Below are positions 1-15,429 of a DNA stretch of 64,000 nucleotides, piece by piece. The notes under the pieces were generated by a model that saw only the letters and a list, made by a program, of their open reading frames with translations, did no database searches and was not told the origin of the DNA. The stretch's first letter is position 1, and each line of letters begins with the position of its first letter. The DNA lies in NCBI GenBank assembly GCA_963669315.1, contig OY770021.1, forward strand, positions 2,666,001 through 2,730,000. Reading direction: 5' to 3'. Origin of the DNA: SZUA-547 sp963669315. GTDB taxonomy: Bacteria > Pseudomonadota > Alphaproteobacteria > Rhodobacterales > Rhodobacteraceae. The translations under genes were made by a program, and so were the position numbers.

Positions 1-180
1 CAGGAAATGTTGACCGTGAAGTCGGACGACGTCGCAGGCCGCACCAAGGTCTACGAGTCGATCGTCAAGGGCGAAGACAATTTCGAGGCCGGCATTCCGG
101 AGAGCTTCAACGTTCTCGTCAAGGAAATCCGATCGCTTGGCCTCAATGTCGAGCTGTTGGACAGCGATCCGGAAGATTAG
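1..180 (+). CDS. rpoB: RNA polymerase beta subunit, C-terminal end (partial)
   Basis: Reading frame 1 is open from the window edge to a TAG at 178-180 and gives the last 59 residues of RpoB. The end reads as the conserved C-terminal segment of the beta subunit, with VKSDDVAGR, then GIPESFNVLVKEIRSLGLNVEL, followed by an acidic tail. It lies directly upstream of rpoC in the same direction, the universal rpoBC order, with an 87-bp gap. The N-terminal part lies outside the window, so nothing can be said about rifampicin-site residues. Confidence 0.95.
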   Translation, partial: QEMLTVKSDDVAGRTKVYESIVKGEDNFEAGIPESFNVLVKEIRSLGLNVELLDSDPED

Positions 181-267
181 GGCCTCGGACATTAAGGCGC
201 GCGCTTCGGACAGCGCGGCGCGCGCCAGAGCCGATTGTTTTCAGAGGGCTATTACAGGAGTTCCCTC

Positions 268-4512
<4,245 letters not shown>

Positions 4513-4539
4513 CGCTTCGGCTGAATCGAAAGGTTTTGG

Positions 4540-4578
4540 AATCGCCCGGCGCGTCATGCGTCGGGCGATTTTCTTTTT
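4540..4578 (+). terminator. Rho-independent terminator after rpoC
   Basis: AATCGCCCG at 4540-4548 pairs with CGGGCGATT at 4562-4570, followed by a T-rich run (TTTTCTTTTT). It sits 28 bp after the rpoC stop and closes the rpoBC transcription unit. Confidence 0.85.
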
Positions 4579-4643
4579 GCGATGCGTTCAGTGTTGGATA
4601 ACGTCCTGCGAATCGTGTCGCGTCACCCAGCCAAGGAATCCCA

Positions 4644-5117
4644 ATGAGTTTTACTTCCAAGATCGCTGCAGGCGCGCTTGTCGCCACTGCGCGCGTATCC
4701 GTTCCCATAGCGTCCGCCGAAGAGCTGATCGACGGCACGGACCCTGAGGCGATCCGGAACCTTGCGTCAGGGTATGGTTCGGCCACTCTGAGCAAAGACG
4801 ATCTCGGGGATCCAATGATTGAGGGCCGAATCGACGGCTTGCTCTATTTTGTTTTGTTCTATGGCTGCGACAACGGAAAAAGCTGCAACGCCATTCAGTT
4901 TTCGACCGCTTTCGAGGGTGCGGAAGCCGATATGGAGAAAATTAACGCCTGGAACAGGGACAAACGGTTCAGCGCCGCCTTCCTGGACGAGGAGGGTGAC
5001 GTTGGGCTGGAGTATGATGTGAATCTAGCCTACGGCGTGTCGCGATCGAATCTGGATGACACGTTCGACTACTGGCGACTGGTGCTGGAAGAGTTCAAAA
5101 GCCACATAGATTGGTGA
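4644..5117 (+). CDS. Secreted YbjN-domain-like protein
   Basis: This 157-residue protein has an N-terminal hydrophobic signal-like stretch (residues about 1-25, ending near ASAEE), which suggests export. The rest resembles YbjN/DUF1790-type sensory-transduction-like proteins. It has a short beta-rich core with a paired-cysteine turn (YGCDNGKSC), then an FxxAFxxAEADMEKINAWNRDKRFSAAFLDE-type stretch in which a WNR(D/E)KRFS(A/R)A motif is typical, and a helical C-terminus. Its molecular role is unknown. It stands alone between the rpoC terminator and the rpsL promoter region and is probably transcribed separately. Family assignment is by recognition only. Confidence 0.7.
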   Translation: MSFTSKIAAGALVATARVSVPIASAEELIDGTDPEAIRNLASGYGSATLSKDDLGDPMIEGRIDGLLYFVLFYGCDNGKSCNAIQFSTAFEGAEADMEKINAWNRDKRFSAAFLDEEGDVGLEYDVNLAYGVSRSNLDDTFDYWRLVLEEFKSHIDW

Positions 5118-5163
5118 GTTTAACGCTCCTATAGAAATACGGGCGAAATTGCGCGCCTGCGTG

Positions 5164-5192
5164 TTGACACGCTCTAACCCCAAGCGTAAAAG
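5164..5192 (+). promoter_or_regulatory. Candidate sigma-70 promoter for the rpsL operon
   Basis: TTGACA at 5164-5169 is followed after exactly 17 bases by TAAAAG at 5187-5192, a near-consensus housekeeping promoter. It lies 190 bp before rpsL in a 266-bp gap that has no credible gene, so the str operon probably starts here with a long leader. Inference from sequence only. Confidence 0.6.
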
Positions 5193-5383
5193 CCGCGCCA
5201 CTGCAGGGGATGAATGTCCTCGTGTGGAACGAGATATAGCCAGTACTGGCGATCATGATCCGGGCGATTGCCCCGATCCTCTGAAATTCACCGCCGCGGC
5301 CGGGAGACCGGCTTGCGGCGCTGCGTCCTTCGCGTGTGCGAGGGGCGTGATCGGGAAGACAGCTTGAACGGGGTGCGAACCCA

Positions 5384-5755
5384 ATGCCGACGATCCAACA
5401 GCTGATCCGCAAGCCGCGGCAGGACAAGCCGCGACGCAACAAAGCCATGCATCTGGAGGCTTGTCCCCAGAAGCGCGGTGTGTGCACGCGCGTCTACACC
5501 ACCACGCCGAAGAAGCCGAACTCTGCGCTTCGTAAGGTCGCCAAGGTCCGCCTCACCAACGGGTTCGAGGTGATCTCCTACATCCCCGGCGAGGGTCATA
5601 ACCTTCAGGAGCACTCGGTGGTCCTGATCCGCGGCGGCCGCGTAAAGGATCTTCCGGGCGTCCGTTATCACATCCTGCGCGGCGTGCTGGACACGCATGG
5701 CGTCAAGGACCGTCGCCAGCGCCGTTCGAAATACGGCGCCAAGCGGCCGAAATAA
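5384..5755 (+). CDS. rpsL: 30S ribosomal protein S12
   Basis: S12 sits at the decoding centre of the small subunit and influences fidelity. The 123-residue length is normal. The start MPTIQQLIRKPR and the core TTTPKKPNSALRKVAKVRL are diagnostic. The Lys residues classically changed in streptomycin resistance (TPKK and RVKDLPG regions) have the wild-type form. It is the first gene of the str operon, 12 bp before rpsG, and the 266-bp upstream gap holds a good promoter match. Confidence 0.98.
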   Translation: MPTIQQLIRKPRQDKPRRNKAMHLEACPQKRGVCTRVYTTTPKKPNSALRKVAKVRLTNGFEVISYIPGEGHNLQEHSVVLIRGGRVKDLPGVRYHILRGVLDTHGVKDRRQRRSKYGAKRPK

Positions 5756-5767
5756 GGAGGGGCGGAG

Positions 5768-6238
5768 ATGTCGCGTCGTCACCGCGCTGAAAAGCGAGAG
5801 ATCCTGCCGGACGCCAAATTTGGCGACCGCGTACTGTCGAAGTTCATGAACAATCTCATGTATGACGGCAAGAAATCGGCCGCCGAGCGCATCGTCTATG
5901 GCGCCATGGACCGCGTCGAAGGCCGCCTGAAGCGCGCGCCGGTCGAGGTGTTCCATGAGGCTCTGGACAACATCAAGCCGGCTGTCGAGGTTCGTTCCCG
6001 CCGAGTCGGCGGCGCCACTTATCAGGTGCCGGTCGAGGTGCGCCCCGAGCGTCGCGAGGCGCTGGCCATCCGCTGGCTGATCACGGCAGCGCGCGGCCGC
6101 AATGAGAACACTATGGAAGAACGCCTCGCTGGCGAACTGATGGATGCTGTCTCGGGCCGCGGCTCAGCCGTGAAGAAGCGCGAAGACACGCACAAGATGG
6201 CCGACGCCAATAAGGCGTTCAGTCATTACCGTTGGTGA
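5768..6238 (+). CDS. rpsG: 30S ribosomal protein S7
   Basis: S7 is a primary 16S rRNA-binding protein that nucleates assembly of the 30S head. The 156 residues match the usual length. The start MSRRHRAEKREI and the segments VEVRSRRVGGATYQVPVEV and AIRWLI are family hallmarks, and the protein ends in the typical SHYRW. An AAGGAGG Shine-Dalgarno precedes it. It is co-transcribed with rpsL and fusA. In other bacteria S7 can repress this operon, but no operator could be recognised here. Confidence 0.98.
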   Translation: MSRRHRAEKREILPDAKFGDRVLSKFMNNLMYDGKKSAAERIVYGAMDRVEGRLKRAPVEVFHEALDNIKPAVEVRSRRVGGATYQVPVEVRPERREALAIRWLITAARGRNENTMEERLAGELMDAVSGRGSAVKKREDTHKMADANKAFSHYRW

Positions 6239-6270
6239 AGACGGCTTAGCTCAAGGCAGGAACTGAACCC

Positions 6271-8412
<2,142 letters not shown>

Positions 8413-8477
8413 TCTTAGAGGAATTCAGTTAGGGCGCATTCGCGAAAGCGGCGCCATCGAGACGACGGAGGGTTAAA

Positions 8478-9653
<1,176 letters not shown>

Positions 9654-9668
9654 AGACGCAAATCCACA

Positions 9669-9706
9669 CGCCGGTCCGGGAGGGACCTTGGACCGGCGAT
9701 TTCTTT
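9669..9706 (+). terminator. Stem-loop with U-rich tail between tuf and rpsJ
   Basis: CGCCGGTCC (9669-9677) pairs perfectly with GGACCGGCG (9690-9698), followed by ATTTCTTTG. It could terminate or attenuate the str operon before the S10 operon. The short broken U tail suggests partial read-through. Confidence 0.55.
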
Positions 9707-9736
9707 GAACGAGACGGCGATCCCGAGAGGCGAGCC

Positions 9737-10045
9737 ATGCAAGGTCAGAACATACGGATCCGGCTAAAGGCCTTCGATCATCGCGTGCTGGACACCAGCG
9801 CGTCCGAGATCGTGAACACGGCCAAACGGACCGGCGCCCAGGTGCGCGGGCCGATCCCGCTGCCGACCAAAATTGAAAAGTTCACCGTTCTTCGCGGCCC
9901 GCACGTCGACAAGAAGAGCCGTGAACAGTTCGAAATCCGCACCCACAAGCGGCTTTTGGACATAGTCGACCCGACGCCCCAGACGGTGGACGCGCTGATG
10001 AAGCTCGACCTCGCCGCCGGCGTCGACGTCGAGATCAAGCTCTGA
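9737..10045 (+). CDS. rpsJ: 30S ribosomal protein S10
   Basis: S10 is a small-subunit head protein that also acts as NusE in antitermination. The 102 residues and the sequence IRIRLKAFDHRVLDTS, GPIPLPTKIEKFTVLRGPHVDKKSREQFEIRTHKR are diagnostic. It begins the S10 operon, 83 bp after tuf, with a GAGGCGAG ribosome site. A tuf-rpsJ hairpin may separate its expression from the str operon, but no clear promoter is seen in the gap. Confidence 0.98.
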   Translation: MQGQNIRIRLKAFDHRVLDTSASEIVNTAKRTGAQVRGPIPLPTKIEKFTVLRGPHVDKKSREQFEIRTHKRLLDIVDPTPQTVDALMKLDLAAGVDVEIKL

Positions 10046-10058
10046 GGGGGGCATGGAC

Positions 10059-10793
10059 ATGCGCTCTGGAGTCATCGCAAAAAAGCTGGGCATGACCCGG
10101 CTGTTCACTGAAGACGGACGGCAGGTGCCGGTCACCGTGCTTCAGATGGAAAATCTGCAGGTCGTCGCGCAGCGCACCGACGAGCGGGACGGCTATAGCG
10201 CCGTTCAGCTTGGCGCAGGCGCGGCCAAGGCGAAAAACGTGTCGAAGCCCATGCGCGGGCATTTCGCGGTCGCCAAGGTCGAGCCGAAGCGCAAGGTCGT
10301 GGAGTTCCGCGTCGCGCCTGAAAACCTGATCGACGTCGGCGCCGAGATCACCGCCGAGCACTTCCTGCCGGGTCAGTTCGTCGATGTGGCGGGCACCAGC
10401 ATCGGTAAGGGCTTCGCCGGCGCCATGAAGCGCTGGAACTTCAGCGGCCTTCGCGCGTCTCACGGCGTGTCGATCAGCCACCGTTCACATGGTTCGACCG
10501 GCCAGTGCCAGGATCCGGGCCGCGTGTTCAAGGGCAAGAAGATGGCCGGCCATATGGGGTCGACCCGCGTGACCGTGCAGAATCTTGAGGTGGTCAAGAC
10601 CGACGCCGACCGTGGCCTGATCATGATCAAGGGCGCAGTTCCGGGCTCGAAGGGTGGATGGGTGACGATCCGCGACGCAGTCAAGCGCGCGGCGCCGGAC
10701 GATCTGCCGGTTCCGGCTGCAATCCGCGCTGCGGAAGTTGCGGCGGAAGCGCCTGCCGAGGCCGCCGAAGCGCCGACCGAGGGAGCTGAGTGA
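10059..10793 (+). CDS. rplC: 50S ribosomal protein L3
   Basis: L3 initiates 50S assembly and contacts the peptidyl-transferase region. The open frame allows ATG at 10053, but the GGGGGG ribosome site at 10046-10051 is only 1-2 bases from it and 7-8 from the ATG at 10059. Starting at 10059 also gives the MRSGVIAKKLGMTRLF start usual for the family, so 10059 is used (244 residues). The glycine-rich FAGAMKRWNFSGLRASHGVSISHR loop with the methylated Gln region (GSTGQCQDPGRV) is present. The C-terminus has an Ala/Glu/Pro extension of about 25 residues, frequent in alphaproteobacteria. Confidence 0.96.
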   Translation: MRSGVIAKKLGMTRLFTEDGRQVPVTVLQMENLQVVAQRTDERDGYSAVQLGAGAAKAKNVSKPMRGHFAVAKVEPKRKVVEFRVAPENLIDVGAEITAEHFLPGQFVDVAGTSIGKGFAGAMKRWNFSGLRASHGVSISHRSHGSTGQCQDPGRVFKGKKMAGHMGSTRVTVQNLEVVKTDADRGLIMIKGAVPGSKGGWVTIRDAVKRAAPDDLPVPAAIRAAEVAAEAPAEAAEAPTEGAE

Positions 10794-11413
10794 TGAAAAC
10801 CGATATCCTCAATCTCGACGCCGGCAAGGCGGGTTCGATCGAGCTGAGCGACGACGTGTTCGGGCTTGAGCCCCGCGCCGACATCCTGCAGCGGGTCGTG
10901 CGCTGGCAACTGGCCAAACGCCAGGCCGGCACTCACAAGACCAAGGGCCGCTCGGAGGTCTCCTACTCGACGAAGAAGATTTATCGTCAGAAGGGCACCG
11001 GCGGCGCGCGTCACGGAGATCGCGGCGTCACGATTTTCCGCCACGGCGGCACGGCAAAGGGTCCGGTTGTCCGCAGCCACGCCCATGGCCTGCCGAAAAA
11101 GGTTCGCGCTCTTGGCCTGAAGCACGCGCTCTCGGCGAAAGTCCGTGAGAATGCGCTGATCGTGCTGGAAGACGCGAAGCTCGATGCGCCGAAGACCAAG
11201 GGTCTGGTGGAGAAGCTGGGCAAGCTTGGCCTTGAGAAAGCGCTGATCATCGACGGTCCTGAGGTTGACGAGAACATCAAACGGGCGTCTCAGAACCTGG
11301 AGGACGTTCAGGTGATGGCGAGCGCGGGCGCGAATGTCTATGACATCCTTCGCCGGGACACGCTGGTGTTGACCAAGGCGGCTGTTGAAGCGTTGGAGGC
11401 GCGGCTGAAATGA
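10793..11413 (+). CDS. rplD: 50S ribosomal protein L4
   Basis: L4 lines the exit tunnel; in enterics it also autoregulates the S10 operon. The segments KQRQ-like QLAKRQAGTHKTKGRSEV and QKGTGGARHGDR form the long loop that reaches the tunnel. The ATG at 10793 overlaps the rplC stop (TGATG), giving 206 residues; a GTG one codon earlier is the alternative. It overlaps rplW by ATGA, so translation of rplC, rplD and rplW is probably coupled. Confidence 0.97.
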   Translation: MKTDILNLDAGKAGSIELSDDVFGLEPRADILQRVVRWQLAKRQAGTHKTKGRSEVSYSTKKIYRQKGTGGARHGDRGVTIFRHGGTAKGPVVRSHAHGLPKKVRALGLKHALSAKVRENALIVLEDAKLDAPKTKGLVEKLGKLGLEKALIIDGPEVDENIKRASQNLEDVQVMASAGANVYDILRRDTLVLTKAAVEALEARLK

Positions 11414-11709
11414 GCGCGAAGTCCGAACTTTACGACGTGATCCGCAAGCCGGTGATCACGGAGAAGGCGACCATGGCCTCCGAGGCCAACGCGGTGGTCT
11501 TTGAAGTCGCGAAAAGCGCCACGAAGCCTCAGATCAAAGAGGCGGTCGAGGGCGTGTTCGGCGTCAAGGTGAAGGCGGTCAACACCGTTCTGACCAAGGG
11601 CAAGACAAAGCGTTTTCGCGGCAAGCTTGGCGTGCGGAACGACGTGAAGAAAGCATATGTGACCCTCGAAGAGGGCAACATGATCGACGTCACGACCGGT
11701 CTTAAGTGA
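11410..11709 (+). CDS. rplW: 50S ribosomal protein L23
   Basis: L23 lies at the tunnel exit and docks trigger factor and SRP. At 99 residues, YDVIRKPVITEKATM and the VEGVFGVKVKAVNTVLTKGKTKRFRGKLG segment identify it. The start overlaps the rplD stop by four bases (ATGA). A 42-bp gap separates it from rplB. Confidence 0.97.
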   Translation: MSAKSELYDVIRKPVITEKATMASEANAVVFEVAKSATKPQIKEAVEGVFGVKVKAVNTVLTKGKTKRFRGKLGVRNDVKKAYVTLEEGNMIDVTTGLK

Positions 11710-11751
11710 TCGGCCGAGGCGGGAAACTGAATTGAAGCGGAAGACAGCAAG

Positions 11752-12591
11752 ATGGCGTTGAAATCATTCAATCCAACGACGCCGGGCCAGCGCGGGCTGG
11801 TTCTGATCGACCGTTCCGAGCTTTGGAAAGGGCGCCCCGAGAAGACTCTGACGCAGGGTCTGACCAAAAAGGGCGGCCGGAACAACACCGGACGGATCAC
11901 GGCGCGTCGGCGCGGCGGCGGAGCCAAGCGGCTCTATCGCATCGTCGACTTCAAACGGCGCAAATGGAACGTGCCTGCGACGGTCGAGCGGATCGAATAC
12001 GATCCGAACCGGACCGCGTTCATCGCCCTCGTGAAATACGAGGACGGCGAGAAGGCCTATGTGATCGCGCCGCAGCGCCTTGGCGTTGGCGACAAGATCG
12101 AGGCTGGCGCGAAAGTGGACGTCAAACCGGGCAACGCCATGCCGCTTTCGGGCATGCCGATCGGCACGATCATCCACAATATCGAGCTGAAGCCCGGCAA
12201 GGGCGGCCAGATTGCGCGCGCCGCAGGCGCCTACGCCCAGTTCGTCGGTCGCGACGGCGGCTATGCGCAGCTGCGCCTGTCCTCGGGCGAGCTTCGTGTG
12301 GTGCGGCAGGAATGCATGGCCACGGTTGGCGCGGTGTCGAACCCGGACAACTCGAACCAGAATTTCGGCAAGGCTGGCCGCATTCGTCATATGGGAAAAC
12401 GCCCCTCAGTACGCGGCGTCGCTATGAACCCGATCGACCACCCGCATGGCGGCGGCGAAGGCCGCACCTCGGGCGGCCGTCACCCGGTGACTCCGTGGGG
12501 CAAGCCCACGAAAGGGCGGAAGACCCGCTCTAACAAGACCACCGACAAATACATCCTGCGGAGCCGCCACGCCCGCAAAGGCAAGCGGTAA
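11752..12591 (+). CDS. rplB: 50S ribosomal protein L2
   Basis: L2 is a core 23S rRNA-binding protein needed for subunit association and peptidyl transfer. The start MALKSFNPTTPGQRGLVLIDR, the central RRRGGGAKRLYR and GNAMPLSGMPIGTIIHNIELKPGKGGQ, and the catalytically important histidine segment (NPIDHPHGGGEGRTSGGRHPVTPWG) are all present. The 279 residues are normal. It sits between rplW and rpsS in the standard S10 order. Confidence 0.98.
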   Translation: MALKSFNPTTPGQRGLVLIDRSELWKGRPEKTLTQGLTKKGGRNNTGRITARRRGGGAKRLYRIVDFKRRKWNVPATVERIEYDPNRTAFIALVKYEDGEKAYVIAPQRLGVGDKIEAGAKVDVKPGNAMPLSGMPIGTIIHNIELKPGKGGQIARAAGAYAQFVGRDGGYAQLRLSSGELRVVRQECMATVGAVSNPDNSNQNFGKAGRIRHMGKRPSVRGVAMNPIDHPHGGGEGRTSGGRHPVTPWGKPTKGRKTRSNKTTDKYILRSRHARKGKR

Positions 12592-12606
12592 GGGAGAACG
12601 AGAAAG

Positions 12607-12885
12607 ATGCCCCGTTCCGTATGGAAAGGTCCGTTCGTCGACGCCCATGTGCTCAAAAAGGCCGAGAAGGTCCGTGAGTCTGGGCGCAATGAGGTCATTA
12701 AGATCTGGTCGCGCAGGAGCACGATCCTGCCGCAGTTCGTCGGCCTCACTTTCGGCGTCTATAACGGCCAGAAGCACATCCCGGTCAATGTCTCCGAAGA
12801 CATGATCGGCCACAAGTTCGGCGAGTTTTCACCGACCCGCACCTATTACGGCCACTCGGCCGATAAAAAGGCGAAGCGGAGGTAA
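12607..12885 (+). CDS. rpsS: 30S ribosomal protein S19
   Basis: S19 forms a head complex with S13 that contacts tRNA. At 92 residues, MPRSVWKGPFVDAHVLKK, IKIWSRRSTILPQFVG and HKFGEFSPTRTYYGH are diagnostic. It starts 15 bp after rplB behind a GGGAGAACGAGAAAG purine run, and rplV follows after 5 bp. Confidence 0.98.
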   Translation: MPRSVWKGPFVDAHVLKKAEKVRESGRNEVIKIWSRRSTILPQFVGLTFGVYNGQKHIPVNVSEDMIGHKFGEFSPTRTYYGHSADKKAKRR

Positions 12886-12890
12886 TCGAG

Positions 12891-13271
12891 ATGGGCAAGG
12901 GACCAAATCCGCGCCGCGTCGCCGAGAATGAGGCGATGGCCGTGAACCGCATGATGCGCATCAGCCCGCAGAAGCTGAACCTCGTCGCCGCGCAGATTCG
13001 CGGCAAGAGTGCCAGCGAAGCGCTGAACGAGCTTGCGTTCTCGAAAAAGCGTGTTGCTCAGGACGTCAAGAAGACGCTCCAGTCCGCGATCGCCAACGCC
13101 GAGAACAACCACGGTCTGGACGTCGATGAGCTGATCGTCGTCGAGGCCTGGGTCGGCAAGAACCTGATCATGAAGCGCGGTCGTCCGCGCGCCCGTGGAC
13201 GCTACGGGAAAATCCTGAAACCGTTCAGCCAGCTGACCATTAAGGTCCGGCAGGTCGAGGAGCAGGCGTAA
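12891..13271 (+). CDS. rplV: 50S ribosomal protein L22
   Basis: L22 has a globular body on the subunit surface and a loop that narrows the exit tunnel. At 126 residues, RMMRISPQKLNLVAAQIRGK, the ANAENNHGLDVDEL segment and the MKRGRPRARGRYGKI hairpin tip are recognisable. Macrolide-resistance changes map to this last loop in other species; the sequence here looks ordinary. It overlaps rpsC by one base (TAATG). Confidence 0.98.
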   Translation: MGKGPNPRRVAENEAMAVNRMMRISPQKLNLVAAQIRGKSASEALNELAFSKKRVAQDVKKTLQSAIANAENNHGLDVDELIVVEAWVGKNLIMKRGRPRARGRYGKILKPFSQLTIKVRQVEEQA

Positions 13272-13984
13272 TGGGTCATAAAGTTAATCCGATCGGTCTG
13301 CGCCTGGGCGTCAACCGCACCTGGGACAGCCGCTGGTACGCCGACAATGACGAGTACGGCAAACTGCTGCACGAGGATCTGAAGATCCGCGACTTCATCA
13401 AGAAGCGCGCGGGTCAGGCCGGCATCAGCCGCATCGTGATCGAGCGCCCGCACCGCAAGTGCCGGGTAACGATTCACACGGCGCGCCCGGGCGTGATCAT
13501 CGGTAAGAAGGGCGCCGATATTGAAAAGCTGCGCAAGGCGGTCGCAAACCTGACCGATTCCGAGCTGCATCTGAATATCGTCGAGGTTCGCAAGCCCGAG
13601 ATCGACGCCCAGCTTGTGGCCGAGAACATCGCGCAACAGCTTGAGCGCCGCGTCGCGTTCCGTCGGGCGATGAAACGCGCCGTTCAGAACGCCATGCGTA
13701 TGGGCGCCCAGGGCATCCGCATCAACGCGGCCGGTCGTTTGGGCGGCGCGGAGATCGCGCGGACCGAATGGTATCGTGAGGGCCGGGTGCCGCTGCATAC
13801 GCTGCGCGCCGACATTGATTACGCGCATTCCGAGGCGAAAACCGCCTATGGCATTTGCGGCATCAAGGTCTGGATTTTCAAAGGCGAGATCATGGAGCAC
13901 GATCCTGAGGCTCATGATCGTCGTCAAAATGAGCTGAACGAAGGCGGCGGCCGTCCTTCGGGCGGCGGGCGCCCCAGGCGCTGA
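13271..13984 (+). CDS. rpsC: 30S ribosomal protein S3
   Basis: S3 forms part of the mRNA entry channel and helicase. The KH-type segment RPGVIIGKKGADIEKLRKAV and the C-terminal domain GRLGGAEIARTEWYREGRVPLHTLRADIDY are present. At 237 residues it is slightly longer than E. coli S3, with a Gly/Arg-rich tail (about the last 15 residues). It starts within the rplV stop. Confidence 0.98.
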   Translation: MGHKVNPIGLRLGVNRTWDSRWYADNDEYGKLLHEDLKIRDFIKKRAGQAGISRIVIERPHRKCRVTIHTARPGVIIGKKGADIEKLRKAVANLTDSELHLNIVEVRKPEIDAQLVAENIAQQLERRVAFRRAMKRAVQNAMRMGAQGIRINAAGRLGGAEIARTEWYREGRVPLHTLRADIDYAHSEAKTAYGICGIKVWIFKGEIMEHDPEAHDRRQNELNEGGGRPSGGGRPRR

Positions 13985-14006
13985 GCTGGTCGAGGGAGTC
14001 TGACAA

Positions 14007-14420
14007 ATGCTTTCGCCGAAGCGCACAAAATTCCGCAAGCTTCACAAGGGCCGCATTCGCGGCGAAGCCAAGGGCGGATCAGAGCTTAACTTTGGTCAGT
14101 ATGGCCTGAAGGCGACCGAGCCTGAGCGCGTCACCGCGCGTCAGATCGAGGCCGCCCGACGCGCCATGACCCGTCACATGAAACGTCAGGGCCGGGTCTG
14201 GATCCGGATTTTCCCAGACGTTCCGGTGACGCAGAAGCCGACCGAAGTCCGTATGGGTAAGGGCAAGGGCTCAGTCGAGTACTGGGCCGCAAAAGTGAAG
14301 CCCGGCCGCGTGATGTTTGAGATTGACGGCGTGACCGAGCCTGTGGCAAAGGAGGCCCTTCGTTTGGCGGCTATGAAGCTGCCGGTGAAGTGCCGTATCG
14401 TCACGCGCGAAGATTGGTGA
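14007..14420 (+). CDS. rplP: 50S ribosomal protein L16
   Basis: L16 binds near the A-site tRNA elbow and is needed late in 50S assembly. At 137 residues, MLSPKRTKFRKLHKGRIRG, FGQYGLKATEPERVTARQIEAARRAMTRHMKRQG and GKGKGSVEYWAAKVKPGR identify it. A GGGAG ribosome site precedes it. A large G+C hairpin follows at once. Confidence 0.98.
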   Translation: MLSPKRTKFRKLHKGRIRGEAKGGSELNFGQYGLKATEPERVTARQIEAARRAMTRHMKRQGRVWIRIFPDVPVTQKPTEVRMGKGKGSVEYWAAKVKPGRVMFEIDGVTEPVAKEALRLAAMKLPVKCRIVTREDW

Positions 14421-14463
14421 GGCCGGGCCCCGTCAAGGGCGGGGCCAGGCCGATTTCGTTTTG
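14421..14463 (+). terminator. GC-rich hairpin with T-rich tail between rplP and rpmC
   Basis: GGCC and GGCCCCG (14421-14424, 14426-14432) pair with CGGGGCC and GGCC (14440-14446, 14448-14451), followed by GATTTCGTTTTG. It begins directly after the rplP stop. Because essential ribosomal genes follow, it is more likely an attenuator or mRNA-stability element than a full terminator. Confidence 0.5.
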
Positions 14464-14515
14464 ACCGCAGGCGCCGGGGATCGCTCCGTCGCCGATGACT
14501 GAAGGAATAGCCGCC

Positions 14516-14722
14516 ATGAAGGCTGCTGAGCTGCGCGAGAAAACGCCGGACCAGCTTCGCGAGGAGCTGGCGACGCTGAAGAAGGCGAGCTTCAACCTCC
14601 GCTTCCAGGCCGCGACCGGCCAGCTGGAGGACACCGCCGCTATGCGCAAAGCCCGCCGTGACGCGGCGCGCGTGAAAACGATTCTGAACCAGAAGGCCGC
14701 TCAGGCGGCCTCCGAAGAGTGA
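14516..14722 (+). CDS. rpmC: 50S ribosomal protein L29
   Basis: L29 is a small two-helix protein near the tunnel exit. The frame is open from ATG 14495, but AAGGAA lies 8 bases before the ATG at 14516, which gives MKAAELREKTPDQLREEL and a normal 68-residue length. The conserved FNLRFQAATGQLE and RRDAARVKTIL segments are present. It is followed by rpsQ after 17 bp. Confidence 0.95.
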   Translation: MKAAELREKTPDQLREELATLKKASFNLRFQAATGQLEDTAAMRKARRDAARVKTILNQKAAQAASEE

Positions 14723-14739
14723 TCGGGGAATAAAGACCG

Positions 14740-14982
14740 ATGCCAAAGCGAATTCTACAGGGCAAGGTTGTGGGCGACCAGAACGACAAGACCATCACGG
14801 TTCTCGTCGAGCGCCGCTTCACGCACCCGATGATGAAAAAGACCGTGCGCAAGACCAAGAAGTATCGCGCGCACGATGCTGAGAACGCCTTTAAGAACGG
14901 CGATATCGTCCGCATTCAGGAATGCGCGCCGATTTCGAAGAACAAACGCTGGGAGGTCGTGACTGACGCCGCTGAGGCGTAA
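14740..14982 (+). CDS. rpsQ: 30S ribosomal protein S17
   Basis: S17 is a primary 16S rRNA 5'-domain binder with an OB fold. At 80 residues, MPKRILQGKVVGDQNDKTITVLVERRFTHPMMKKTVRKTKKYRAHDAEN-type order is clear, with the C-terminal GDIVRIQECAPISKNKRWEV. The 78-bp gap to rplN contains a small stem (CGGTTT/AAACCG around 15000-15015). Confidence 0.97.
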   Translation: MPKRILQGKVVGDQNDKTITVLVERRFTHPMMKKTVRKTKKYRAHDAENAFKNGDIVRIQECAPISKNKRWEVVTDAAEA

Positions 14983-15060
14983 ACGTCATCGACATCTCGG
15001 TTTATCGAAACCGGGGCCGAACCGAAAACAGGTGATGGCCCCAGGTCGGGAGTAACCAAA

Positions 15061-15429
15061 ATGATCCAGATGCAGACCAATCTGGACGTCGCCGATAATT
15101 CCGGCGCGCGACGGGTCCAGTGCATCAAGGTTCTCGGCGGCGCAAAGCGCAAATACGCCGGGGTGGGCGACGTCATCGTCGTCTCGGTCAAGGAAGCGAT
15201 TCCCCGCGGCCGCGTGAAAAAGGGCGATGTGCGTAAAGCCGTCGTCGTGCGCACCGCGAAAGAGGTTCGCCGTGAAGACGGCAGCTCGATTCGCTTCGAC
15301 CGCAACGCCGCCGTCATCCTCAACAACAATCTTGAGCCGCTCGGCACCCGTATCTTCGGGCCGGTGGTTCGTGAGCTGCGCGCGAAAAACTTCATGAAGA
15401 TCATTTCGCTCGCGCCGGAGGTGCTGTGA
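15061..15429 (+). CDS. rplN: 50S ribosomal protein L14
   Basis: L14 contacts the 30S subunit in bridge B8 and is the target of RsfS. The full 122 residues begin MIQMQTNLDVADNSGARRV and contain KGDVRKAVVVRT and the end FMKIISLAPEVL. It overlaps rplX by one base (GTGATG) and starts the part of the cluster equivalent to the enteric spc operon. Confidence 0.98.
   Translation: MIQMQTNLDVADNSGARRVQCIKVLGGAKRKYAGVGDVIVVSVKEAIPRGRVKKGDVRKAVVVRTAKEVRREDGSSIRFDRNAAVILNNNLEPLGTRIFGPVVRELRAKNFMKIISLAPEVL

Noticed and set aside
5149..5367. 72-residue frame upstream of rpsL
   Set aside because: It overlaps the promoter and leader of the rpsL operon and has no family features.
14983..15060. Hairpin between rpsQ and rplN as a terminator
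   Set aside because: Only six base pairs with no U tail, and it lies inside an essential co-transcribed cluster.
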